In this document: positions 30,889 through 37,711 of the stretch, piece after piece
How positions within the stretch are numbered: the first letter of the stretch is position 1
Layout of the letters: each line of letters begins with the position of its first letter
Assembly: GCA_019683805.1 (NCBI GenBank)
Contig: JADGHQ010000018.1
Location: 1-40,458 of the forward strand
DNA length: 40,458 nt
Direction of reading: 5' to 3'
Source: Thermoleophilaceae bacterium
GTDB taxonomy: Bacteria > Actinomycetota > Thermoleophilia > Solirubrobacterales > Thermoleophilaceae
Position numbers and translations under genes: made by a program
The notes under the pieces: model-generated
Told to the model about the DNA's origin: nothing
What the model saw: only the letters and a program-made list of their open reading frames with translations
The model's database searches: none

Positions 30889-32235
30889 CTAGCCCTCCTC
30901 GCGGACGGACTCGCGCAGCCTGTCGCCGTTGCGGCGCTCGGGCTCGTGGTCGCGGATCCTGACCGCCTCGATGCGGTTCTCGCGCACCGACTCGACGCGC
31001 AGGGAGTAGCCGTGCGCCTCGACCACGTCGCCCCGCTTGGGCAGCCTCCCCAGCTCGCCGAAGACGAAGCCGCCGATCGAGTTGTAGGCCTCCGCGTCGA
31101 TCGGCAGGTCGATGCCGTAGTCGACCAGGTCGGTCACGGGGACGTGGCCGCGCACGTACCAGTCGCCGTTGGCGAGCCTGCGCACCGCGCCGCCGGCGGG
31201 GTCCGTCTCGTCGGAGATCTCGCCGACGATCTCCTCGATGATGTCCTCGACGGTCACGATGCCGGCCGTCCGGCCGTACTCGTCGACGACCACGGCCATC
31301 GACGCGCGCTCGTGCTGGAGGTCGGCGAGCAGGTCGTCGAGCGGCTTTGTCTCCGGCACGATCGGCGCGTCCTTGATCGCGGGCTCGATCGAGGCGTCGG
31401 GCCCGCGCGTCATCAGCAGGCGCGCGAGCGAGTTGTTGTGCACGAGGCCGCGCACGCGGTCGGTGTTCTCGTCCTCGGTGACGACGAGCCGCGTGTGCCC
31501 CGATTGCACGCAGCGCCGCAGCGCCGTCTCCACGTTCTCGGATACGTCGACCGTCACGACCGCGGGGATCGGCGTCATCACGTTGCGCGCCTGCTGCTCG
31601 TGCAGGTGGAAGACGCCGCGCAGCATCAGCGCCTCGCCGGGGTCGAGCACCCCGCCGCTCGCCGAGCGGGCGATGATCATCTTCAGGTCCTCGACGTTCG
31701 AGGTCTCCTGGAACTCGGCCTCCGGGTCGACGCCGAGCAGGCGCAGCATCCCGTTGGAGGCCTCGTTGAGCAGCCAGATGAACGGCTTGAAGGCCGAGCG
31801 GAACCAGCGCAGGGGGCGGGCGATCCGCCTGACCGTCACCTCGGCGTGCGTGATCGCGTAGATCTTCGGGACCTGCTCGCCCGCGGTGATGTGGGCGGCG
31901 GTCACGAGCAGGTAGGCGACCGTCACCCCCAGCGCCACCGAGGCGCCGTGCCCGAGGAAGCCCCCGAACGCGTCCCCGAGCGGCTCGCCGAGCGCGGTCT
32001 CGCCCAGGAAGCCGATGCCGATCGAGGCCATCGTGATGCCGAGCTGGCACGCGGAGAGGTACTCGTCGATGCTCTCGATCTCCTCGAGCGCGACGTTCGC
32101 GCCCGACGCGCCCTCCTCGGCGAGGGCCTCGATCCGCCCCTGCCGCGCGCGCACGAGAGCGAACTCAGCGGATACGAAGAAGCCGTTGAGGGCAATCAGC
32201 GCGAGGACCGCGACGATGAGCAGGAGGACGCTCAT
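30889..32235 (-). CDS. CNNM/CBS-domain membrane protein (HlyC/CorC family)
   Basis: A 448-residue protein of the family often annotated as hemolysin but related to Mg/Co transport proteins. The N-terminal DUF21/CNNM domain (about 1-180) has four membrane segments, with ALNGFFVSAEFALVRARQGR, LSACQLGITMASIGIGFLGE and TAGEQVPKIYAI. A CBS pair follows (about 200-330: VMTPIPAVVTVDVSE and MAVVVDEYGRTAGIVTVEDI with EEIVGEISDE), then the CorC_HlyC C-terminal domain (GDWYVRGHVPVTDL ... SIGGFVFGELG). The start is ATG at 32235. Likely role: divalent cation homeostasis. Confidence 0.95.
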   Translation of the reverse strand: MSVLLLIVAVLALIALNGFFVSAEFALVRARQGRIEALAEEGASGANVALEEIESIDEYLSACQLGITMASIGIGFLGETALGEPLGDAFGGFLGHGASVALGVTVAYLLVTAAHITAGEQVPKIYAITHAEVTVRRIARPLRWFRSAFKPFIWLLNEASNGMLRLLGVDPEAEFQETSNVEDLKMIIARSASGGVLDPGEALMLRGVFHLHEQQARNVMTPIPAVVTVDVSENVETALRRCVQSGHTRLVVTEDENTDRVRGLVHNNSLARLLMTRGPDASIEPAIKDAPIVPETKPLDDLLADLQHERASMAVVVDEYGRTAGIVTVEDIIEEIVGEISDETDPAGGAVRRLANGDWYVRGHVPVTDLVDYGIDLPIDAEAYNSIGGFVFGELGRLPKRGDVVEAHGYSLRVESVRENRIEAVRIRDHEPERRNGDRLRESVREEG

Positions 32236-32334
32236 CCGACGCGGTGCGGGTCGCTACTTCGAGGAGGCTCGTCGTCGCTCATCACAGGGCGAACGCGGGA
32301 AACGCTAGCAGCAGCGGCGGAGCGCAACGAGCGG

Positions 32335-32613
32335 TCAGGCGAGCGCGTCGATCCGGCGGGCCAGCTCGAAGTCGTTCTCGGTCAGCCCGCCCTGGGAGTG
32401 CGTGGAGAGCGTGGCGCGCACGGTGTTCCAGGAGATCGCGAGGTCGGGATGGTGGTTCATCTCGTTCGCCGCCTCCGCGATGCGGTTGACGAACGCGATC
32501 GACTCGTCGAAGTCGGCGAGCTTGAACGTGCGCTCGATCGAGTCGCCCTTGAGCTCCCACCCGCCGAGCTCCGCCAGGCGCCGCCTGACCTCCTCTTCCG
32601 CTAGAAGTGCCAT
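32335..32613 (-). CDS. phhB: 4a-hydroxytetrahydrobiopterin (pterin-4a-carbinolamine) dehydratase
   Basis: A 92-residue PCD/DCoH family enzyme that dehydrates 4a-hydroxy-tetrahydropterin to regenerate the cofactor of aromatic hydroxylases. The active-site motif is EMNHHPDLAISWNTV (two His and Asp), followed by LSTHSQGGLTENDFELA. Length is exactly that of the family. The ATG at 32613 is separated by only 10 bp from the ATG of the divergent BtuF-like gene, so its promoter must lie in that gene's 5' end; CATACG (32626-32621 on the minus strand) is a possible -10. No phenylalanine hydroxylase is nearby, so the role may be in moco or other pterin metabolism. Confidence 0.94.
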   Translation of the reverse strand: MALLAEEEVRRRLAELGGWELKGDSIERTFKLADFDESIAFVNRIAEAANEMNHHPDLAISWNTVRATLSTHSQGGLTENDFELARRIDALA

Positions 32614-32623
32614 CGTTAGACGT

Positions 32624-33535
32624 ATGAGGATCGCAAGTCTCGTTCCCTCCGCGACCGAGACTCTCTACCTGCTCGGCCTCGGCGACAGCGTAGTCGGGGT
32701 GACCCACGAGTGTGACTACCCGCCGGAGGCCCAGGGCAAGCCGCACCTCACGCGCAGCGTGATCCCCGAGGGCCTCGAGCCCGCCGAGATCGACGCGGCC
32801 GTGCGCGAGCGCACCGAGCGGGGCGAGGCGATCTACGAGCTCGACAGCGACGCGCTGCGGGAGCTCGAGCCGGACCTGATCGTCACCCAGGCGCTCTGCG
32901 AGGTGTGCGCGGTGTCCTACGACGACGTGCGCGCCGTGGCGAAGACGATCCCGAGCGAGCCGCGCGTGATCTCGCTCGACCCGACGACGATCGGGGAGGT
33001 GATGCGCGACGTGCGCCGCCTCGCCGAGGCGACCGAGGACGAGGAGGCGGGCGAGGGGCTGCTCGAGGACGCGGCCGACCGCATCGATCGCGTGCGCGAC
33101 GCGGTCGAGGGCGCCGCTCGGCCGGTCGTGGTGGCGCTCGAGTGGCTCGACCCACCCTATGTAGGCGGCCACTGGGTCCCGCAGATGATCGAGATCGCGG
33201 GCGGCCTCGACCCGCTCGGCATGCCGGGCGAGAAGTCGCGCACCGCCTCCTGGGACGAGGTGCGGGCGGCGCAGCCCGAGGTGGTGGTGTCGATGCCATG
33301 CGGCTTCTACGCCGAGCGCGCGGCGCACGAGGTGATGCGCCACCGCGCGGAGATCGAGTCGCTCGGCGCCCGGCGCGTGGTGGCGGTGGACGCCGCCGCC
33401 TACTTCTCGCGCCCGGGCCCGCGGCTCGTGGACGGCATCGAGACGCTCGCGCACATCCTCCACCCCGAGCGCGTCGAGCGGCCCGCGGTCGGCGAGCTGA
33501 TCGAGGTCGACCTCTCGCTGCCGGCGCGCCGCTAG
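32624..33535 (+). CDS. BtuF-like cobalamin-binding protein without signal peptide
   Basis: A 303-residue periplasmic-binding-protein fold (COG0614 type). It starts directly with the mature domain (MRIASLVPSATETLYLLGLG, then VGVTHECDYPPEA), with no signal peptide or lipobox. Other blocks are LEPDLIVTQALCEVCAVSY (the Cys pair typical of this group), EWLDPPYVGGHWVPQMIEIA and VVSMPCGFYAE. It is therefore probably cytoplasmic, unlike transporter-bound BtuF, and there are no btuC or btuD neighbours. The ATG at 32624 follows the start of the divergent phhB by 10 bp; the upstream in-frame extension overlaps phhB and is noise. The end overlaps the convergent rhomboid gene by 4 bp. Confidence 0.88.
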   Translation: MRIASLVPSATETLYLLGLGDSVVGVTHECDYPPEAQGKPHLTRSVIPEGLEPAEIDAAVRERTERGEAIYELDSDALRELEPDLIVTQALCEVCAVSYDDVRAVAKTIPSEPRVISLDPTTIGEVMRDVRRLAEATEDEEAGEGLLEDAADRIDRVRDAVEGAARPVVVALEWLDPPYVGGHWVPQMIEIAGGLDPLGMPGEKSRTASWDEVRAAQPEVVVSMPCGFYAERAAHEVMRHRAEIESLGARRVVAVDAAAYFSRPGPRLVDGIETLAHILHPERVERPAVGELIEVDLSLPARR

Positions 33536-34335
33536 GCGACCGCGATTGCGCCCGCGATCGAGACGACGCCGACGAGCGCGGCGAGCAGCGTCGCGAGCGG
33601 CGCCTGGATGCGCAGCCGGGGCGCCTCGAGCAGCGCGAGCCCCGCGAGCGCGCCCCCGACGAGGCCGCCGACGTGGCCGCCGATCGAGATCCCGCTGACG
33701 GTGAAGGTGAGCGCCAGGTTGAGCAGCAGCCAGATCCCGATGCCGCTCTCCAGCACGCCGATCCCGCGCGAGCGCATGATCACAAGCGACGCCCCCATCA
33801 GACCGAAGACCGCGCCGGAGGCGCCCACGGTCACCGCGTCGGGAGAGACGAGCAGCACCCCGAAGGAGCCGGCGAAGAGCGACGCCATGTACACGATCGC
33901 GAAGCGCAGCTTCCCGATCGCCGGCTCGAGCAGCGAGCCGAGCACGTACAGCGCGTACATGTTGAAGAGCAGGTGGAAGAAGGTGGCGTGCAGGAAGCCG
34001 CCGGTGAGGATCCGCCAGTACTCGCCGTCCGCGACCTTCGGCCCGAACAGCGCTCCCCGGCGCACCACATCGCCCCCGAGCGCCCCGCTCACGGCGCCGG
34101 CGCCGCTTGCGAGCTCGGCGAGGAACACGACCACGTTGATAGCGATCAGCGCGTAGGTGACGCGCGGCTCGTCGGTGAGCGTGCGGACGGTGCGGACCTT
34201 CGTCCGCTCGCCGGCGCACTCGGGGCAGCGCATGCCCACCGTGGTCGGCGTCATGCAGTCCGGGCAGATCGGCTTGCCGCAGTTCGAGCAGGAGACGCCG
34301 GTCTCGCGGTCGGGATGCCGGTAGCAGGTCTGCAT
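33532..34335 (-). CDS. Rhomboid intramembrane serine protease with N-terminal zinc finger
   Basis: A 267-residue protein. Residues 1-45 form a B-box-like zinc ribbon (CYRHPDRETGVSCSNCGKPI, CPDC, CPEC): several Cys pairs plus a His. The rhomboid domain has six helices. Its motifs are GEYWRILTGGFLHATFFHLLFNMYAL (in pieces: WRILTGGFLHA and HLLFNMYAL), the catalytic Ser in GASGAVFGLMGA, and the catalytic His in GGHVGGLVGGALAG. A final helix (LLAALVGVVSIAGAIAV) may be a seventh. It probably cleaves membrane-anchored substrates. The ATG is at 34335. It lies downstream of the sigma-factor unit behind a strong hairpin and is probably separately expressed. Confidence 0.95.
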   Translation of the reverse strand: MQTCYRHPDRETGVSCSNCGKPICPDCMTPTTVGMRCPECAGERTKVRTVRTLTDEPRVTYALIAINVVVFLAELASGAGAVSGALGGDVVRRGALFGPKVADGEYWRILTGGFLHATFFHLLFNMYALYVLGSLLEPAIGKLRFAIVYMASLFAGSFGVLLVSPDAVTVGASGAVFGLMGASLVIMRSRGIGVLESGIGIWLLLNLALTFTVSGISIGGHVGGLVGGALAGLALLEAPRLRIQAPLATLLAALVGVVSIAGAIAVA

Positions 34336-34378
34336 CGGCCGTCCACGATAGTGGCGGCCGCGGCGGGCGTTCTCGCCC

Positions 34379-34422
34379 GGGGCGCCGGCGGGGCCCGGCG
34401 GGCCCGGCCCCGTCGGCGCCCC
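34379..34422 (-). terminator. 17-bp GC hairpin after the sigma-factor unit
   Basis: Bases 34379-34395 (starting GGGGCGCCGG) pair with 34406-34422 (ending CGGCGCCCC) over 17 positions, one of them a G-T wobble, around a 10-nt loop. It starts 15 bp after the stop codon at 34438 and lies 43 bp before the rhomboid ATG. No T-run follows. It is the strongest stem in the window and most likely terminates the upstream operon. Confidence 0.6.
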
Positions 34423-34437
34423 GGCGCCCCGGCTCGA

Positions 34438-34764
34438 TCAGCGTCCCAGGCGGCGGCGCACGTCGCCCGCGACCTCGCGCATGCTCTCCTCGATCGCGCG
34501 CACGCCCGTGGTCGGCCGGCGCTTCTGCTGCTGGCGCGCGCGCACCAGCACGAGCGCGCCACCAGCGGCGACGAGCGCGCCGGAGGCGAGGATCGGGCGC
34601 AGCCAGTTGCGCGGGTCGCGCATCGCGTGCAGCTCCCAGTCCGCGAGCTCGTCGGCGGCGGCGCCGACCTGCTCCGAGAGCCTCCGCTCGAGCCGGTCCG
34701 CGAGGCTGCCGGGAGGGTCGACCGGGACGAGGGCCGACCGGAGCATCTGCTCGACGTCAGTCAT
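34438..34764 (-). CDS. Small single-pass membrane protein, possible anti-sigma partner
   Basis: A 108-residue protein with a cytoplasmic N-terminal part (MTDVEQMLRSALVPVDPPGS, then LADRLERRLSEQVGAAADEL), one membrane helix (about 58-76, ILASGALVAAGGALVLV) and a basic tail with a predicted helix (RAIEESMREVAGDVRRRLG). Its ATG overlaps the end of the ECF sigma gene by 8 bp, the usual place for an anti-sigma factor. No zinc-binding anti-sigma (ZAS) His/Cys motif is present, so an anti-sigma role is an inference from position. Membrane anchoring is well supported. Confidence 0.8.
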   Translation of the reverse strand: MTDVEQMLRSALVPVDPPGSLADRLERRLSEQVGAAADELADWELHAMRDPRNWLRPILASGALVAAGGALVLVRARQQQKRRPTTGVRAIEESMREVAGDVRRRLGR

Positions 34765-35293
34765 CGTTCCCCTCCTTCAGTGAGCGCTCGAGCTGCCTGA
34801 TGGCGCGGTGGATGAGCACCTTGGTCGCGCCCTCGGACCGCCCGAGGGCGCGCGCGATCTCGCGGTTGTCCATGCCGAGCGCGAAGCGCATGATGAGCGC
34901 CTCGCGGCGGTCGTCGGGCAGGCTCGCCACGCCGGCCAGCACCTCCCCCACCTCCTCGCGCTGCTCCACGAGCTCGGCCGTGGGGTGCGGCGCCGAGACG
35001 ACGGTCGCGTCGTCGAGCTGCGTCTGCGGCCTGCGCGAGCGGTCGCGGTGGTAGTTCGCGGCGAGGTTGTGGGCGATGCGGATCAGCCAGGGACGGAGCG
35101 GGCGGCCGTTGGCCTCCCGCTGCGCGCGCTCGAAATGCCGGTAGGCCTGCAGGAAGGTCTGCTCGGTGAGGTCCTCGGCGTCGTGGTGGTTGCCTACGCG
35201 GTAGTAGGCGTAGCTGTAGACGTCGCGCACGTGGGCGCGGTAGAGGTCGCTGAACGCGCTGTCGAGCTCGAGCTTGCCCTGGGTCGCGGACAC
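34757..35293 (-). CDS. ECF-type RNA polymerase sigma factor
   Basis: A 178-residue sigma-70 family protein. Region 2 is at about 10-80 (FSDLYRAHVRDVYSYAYYRV, DAEDLTEQTFLQAYRHF, LRPWLIRIAHNLAANYHRD); region 4 is at about 115-172 (GVASLPDDRREALIMRFALG, NREIARALGRSEGATKVLIH). The start is GTG at 35293, 9 bp after the PlsC-GpsA fusion gene, so the two may be co-transcribed. It directs RNA polymerase to an unknown regulon. The overlap with a small membrane-protein gene suggests membrane-linked control. Confidence 0.96.
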   Translation of the reverse strand: MSATQGKLELDSAFSDLYRAHVRDVYSYAYYRVGNHHDAEDLTEQTFLQAYRHFERAQREANGRPLRPWLIRIAHNLAANYHRDRSRRPQTQLDDATVVSAPHPTAELVEQREEVGEVLAGVASLPDDRREALIMRFALGMDNREIARALGRSEGATKVLIHRAIRQLERSLKEGNDD

Positions 35294-35302
35294 CCACGGA
35301 GC

Positions 35303-36988
35303 CTAGCCCCCGAGGCTTGCCTCCACCCGGCCGCGCCGGAAGCGCCCGCGCCGGCCGTGGACGGTCGCGGACCACTCCTCGGCGGCGATCGCCCCGCGCA
35401 CGAGCTCCGCGAGGCGGGCGGTCGCGCTCGCCTCGAGCCCCTCCTCGCCGAGCTGGCGGGCGAGCAGCGGCACGGTCTCGAGCGCCTCCGCTGTCTCGCG
35501 CAGCACCGCCGGGATCTCCCTGGCGGAGAGGCCCTGCGCGAGCAGCTCGCCCGCCCTGCGGTTGCGGCTGCCCTCCGCGAGCGCTGTCGCCACGAGGTCG
35601 CCCGCGCCCGCGAGCCCGGCGAACGTCTCCGGCCTCGCGCCGCGTTTGAGCGCGAGCCGCTGCGCCTCCGCGAAGACGCGCGCGGCGGCGGCGCCGGCGG
35701 CGTTCGCGCCGCGCGGCGCGGCGGCCGCCGCGGCGAGCGCAGCGGCGTTCTTCGCCGTGCCGGCGAGCTCGGTGCCGGTCACGTCGTCGGTCTGCTCAAC
35801 GTCCAGCCCGGCGTCCGCGAGCACGTTCGCAAGCTGCTGGCGCAGGTGCGGATCCTTGCCCGCGAGCACGACCGACGCGCCGACCTCGACTGCCTCCGCG
35901 GCGTGCGCCGGGCCGCCGAGCACGACGACGCCCCGCGCCGGCACGCGCTCGCCCACATAGGCCGAGGGCCGGGTGCCGAGCGGCGGCACGAGCCCCTTCG
36001 ACACGGCGAGCACGCAGGCGCGCTCGGGGATGCGCTCGCCGATCTGGGCCACGGCGGCGGGCAGCGCCGATGCGGGCACGGCGAGCGTGACGACGTCCGC
36101 CTCCTCGACGCTCAGCTCCTGCGTCGTCACGACCTTCACCGAGTCGGGCAGCTGCGTCCGCTCGCGCGCCGCCTCGACGCGCTCGCAGTCGGCCGCGGTG
36201 CGGCAGCCGAGCTCGACCTCGAGGCCGGCGCGCGCGAACAGCGTGGCGAGCGCGGTGCCCATCGGGCCGGCGCCCACGATCGCCGCGCGGCGCGCGGGCG
36301 GCAGGCCGCCGAGCCACTCCCACTGGAGCTGGATGCACGGCCACAGGCGCGCGGTGACCTCGCCGGCGAGGTGCGGCGAGGGGTGCTCGACGCGCGGGAA
36401 GGTGAGCGGGCGGCCGAAGCGCAGCCGCGCCTTCGCCGGGCGGATCCGCCAGCCCCGGCGCGCGTTCTCGGTGCCTGTCACGGCGACCGGCACTACCGGC
36501 GCGCCGCTCTCGAGCGCGAGGCGGCCGACGCCGCGCCGCGGCTTCCCGAGCGGGCCGCGGCGGATGCGCGTGCCCTCGGGGAAGATGACGACGGGCTTGC
36601 CCTGGGCGAGCAGCCGCAGGGCCGTCTCGACCATCTCCTCGTCGGACTCCCCGCGGCGCACGGGGAACGCGCCCACGGCGTTGAGGAGCCAGCCCTGGAG
36701 CGGCTTGTCGAACAGCTCGCGCTTCGCGACGAAGTAGATGGGCCTGCGCACGCAGACGCCGATCACGAACGGGTCGAGGAAGCTGCGGTGGTTCGCGGCG
36801 AGGATCATCGCGCCGCGCTTGGGGATGTGCTCGGTGCCGCGCGCGCAGACGCGGAAGTAGATGCGGATGAGGGGCTCGAGGACGGCCCTGACGATCAGGT
36901 AGACGACGGGCTGCACGCCGCGCCTGCGGATGCGCTCGTGGTGGCGCGACAGCGTGGCCGTGTCCGCGGGGGATTGGATCGACGGCAT
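35303..36988 (-). CDS. Fusion of acylglycerophosphate acyltransferase (PlsC) and glycerol-3-phosphate dehydrogenase (GpsA)
   Basis: A 561-residue two-domain protein in one uninterrupted frame. Residues about 30-228 are a PlsC-type acyltransferase: NHRSFLD (HX4D, H67 and D72), FPEGTR (136-141) and PVVPVAVTGT. Residues about 233-561 are GpsA: Rossmann AIVGAGPMGTALATLFARAG, SKGLVPPLG, GGPAHAAEAVEVGASVVLAG, the catalytic Lys region GTELAGTAKNAAALAAA, GLAGAGDLVATA and SRNR. All key residues of both parts are present. One enzyme makes glycerol-3-phosphate, the other acylates lysophosphatidate, so both feed phosphatidic acid synthesis. The ATG at 36988 is preceded by GGTAAT-N6, suggesting a leaderless start; an in-frame start 42 codons upstream would overlap the divergent gene. 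Confidence 0.95.
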   Translation of the reverse strand: MPSIQSPADTATLSRHHERIRRRGVQPVVYLIVRAVLEPLIRIYFRVCARGTEHIPKRGAMILAANHRSFLDPFVIGVCVRRPIYFVAKRELFDKPLQGWLLNAVGAFPVRRGESDEEMVETALRLLAQGKPVVIFPEGTRIRRGPLGKPRRGVGRLALESGAPVVPVAVTGTENARRGWRIRPAKARLRFGRPLTFPRVEHPSPHLAGEVTARLWPCIQLQWEWLGGLPPARRAAIVGAGPMGTALATLFARAGLEVELGCRTAADCERVEAARERTQLPDSVKVVTTQELSVEEADVVTLAVPASALPAAVAQIGERIPERACVLAVSKGLVPPLGTRPSAYVGERVPARGVVVLGGPAHAAEAVEVGASVVLAGKDPHLRQQLANVLADAGLDVEQTDDVTGTELAGTAKNAAALAAAAAAPRGANAAGAAAARVFAEAQRLALKRGARPETFAGLAGAGDLVATALAEGSRNRRAGELLAQGLSAREIPAVLRETAEALETVPLLARQLGEEGLEASATARLAELVRGAIAAEEWSATVHGRRGRFRRGRVEASLGG

Positions 36989-36994
36989 GCCCGA

Positions 36995-37024
36995 ATTACC
37001 CCTCGCGCGCGCGCGCGTTACGCT
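36995..37024. promoter_or_regulatory. Divergent promoters of plsC-gpsA and a membrane-protein gene
   Basis: On the minus strand GGTAAT (37000-36995) is followed by six bases and the ATG at 36988. On the plus strand TACGCT (37019-37024) is followed by four bases and tandem ATGs at 37029 and 37032. Between them is a CGCGCGCGCG run. Both genes look leaderless; I see no clear -35 elements. Confidence 0.45.
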
Positions 37025-37028
37025 GCGG

Positions 37029-37556
37029 ATGATGCCCTCGCGGAGGAGATCGAACGGCGCCCTGGCGGGGGCCGCGGCAGCCGCGGTGTGGGCGCTGCAG
37101 CAGCCGCTCGACAAGCGCGCCTTCCGCTGCGACTACGACGACGTGGAGCTGCTCGGCAAGGCCGTCTCTACCGACGACCGCGTGTGGCCCGCGGCGGGCG
37201 CCGCGCTGCACATCCAGAACGGAATGGCGTTCGGCGCGGTGTTCGCGCGCGTGCGTCCGCGCCTGCCGTTGAACGGCGTACTCGCGGGCGTGACCGCGGC
37301 CGTCGTGGAGCACGTGGCGCTTTGGCCGCTGGTCACGCTCACCGACCGCCTCCATCCCGCGCGCGACGAGCTGCCGAGGCTCGCGGGCAACCGCCGCGCC
37401 TGGTGGCAGGCGCTGTGGCGGCACGCACTCTTCGGCCTCGTGCTTGGGGTGCTCGAGCAGAGGCTGAACGCGGCCGAGGACGAGCGCGACCACGTCATCC
37501 CGGTCGACTCGAACGGCCACGGGGACATCGAGCGCGCGGCGGTTGCGTCGGGGTGA
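37029..37556 (+). CDS. Membrane-associated protein of unknown function
   Basis: A 175-residue protein with short hydrophobic segments (NGALAGAAAAAVWALQQPLD, AALHIQNGMAFGAVFARV, LAGVTAAVVEHVALWPLVTL, LWRHALFGLVLGVLEQRL). Polar conserved-looking patches are RAFRCDYDDVELLGKAV and NRRAWWQALWRHALF. The pattern resembles the uncharacterised actinobacterial proteins with amphipathic helices that follow lipid genes, but I cannot name the family. Two ATGs are in tandem (37029 and 37032); the -10 position favours the second for a leaderless message. It is divergent from plsC-gpsA with a 40-bp gap and precedes tRNA-Thr. Confidence 0.8.
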   Translation: MMPSRRRSNGALAGAAAAAVWALQQPLDKRAFRCDYDDVELLGKAVSTDDRVWPAAGAALHIQNGMAFGAVFARVRPRLPLNGVLAGVTAAVVEHVALWPLVTLTDRLHPARDELPRLAGNRRAWWQALWRHALFGLVLGVLEQRLNAAEDERDHVIPVDSNGHGDIERAAVASG

Positions 37557-37600
37557 TGGGGGCGTGCGGGACGCGCGCCGACCGGGGCTCGCCCCACCCG

Positions 37601-37629
37601 GTGATGAGGCCGCTCCCCGCGCCTAGACT
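37601..37629 (+). promoter_or_regulatory. Promoter of tRNA-Thr
   Basis: TAGACT (37624-37629) is a -10 candidate 9 bp before the tRNA 5' end; 17 bp upstream GTGATG (37601-37606) is a weak -35. The same TAGACT hexamer precedes the thioesterase at 16912-16917. Confidence 0.45.
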
Positions 37630-37638
37630 TCGCGGCGC

Positions 37639-37711
37639 GCCGGAGTAGCTCAGCTGGTAGAGCGACGCTCTTGTAAAGCGTGGGTCGGGGGTTCGAGTCC
37701 CCCCTCCGGCT
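37639..37711 (+). tRNA. tRNA-Thr (anticodon TGT)
   Basis: All arms fold perfectly. Acceptor GCCGGAG (37639-37645) pairs with CTCCGGC (37704-37710). The D-arm is GCTC...GAGC (37648-37663). Anticodon stem ACGCT/AGCGT encloses the loop CTTGTAA with anticodon TGT at 37672-37674. The T-arm is GGGGG-TTCGAGT-CCCCC (37687-37703). The discriminator base is T at 37711 and CCA is not encoded. It reads ACA codons, which are rare in so GC-rich a genome. Confidence 0.98.

Noticed and set aside
30575-32050. A 491-residue minus-strand protein covering the CorC-like region
   Set aside because: Only its last 91 residues are real (own ATG and AGGAGG at 30850); the rest is another frame of the CorC-like gene.
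32614-32623. Cobalamin riboswitch before the BtuF-like gene
   Set aside because: The gap is 10 bp, and no B12-box-like sequence is present near it.
34808-37648. A 946-codon open frame on the plus strand
   Set aside because: It is antisense to the sigma factor and PlsC-GpsA genes and has no recognisable domain; same GC effect.
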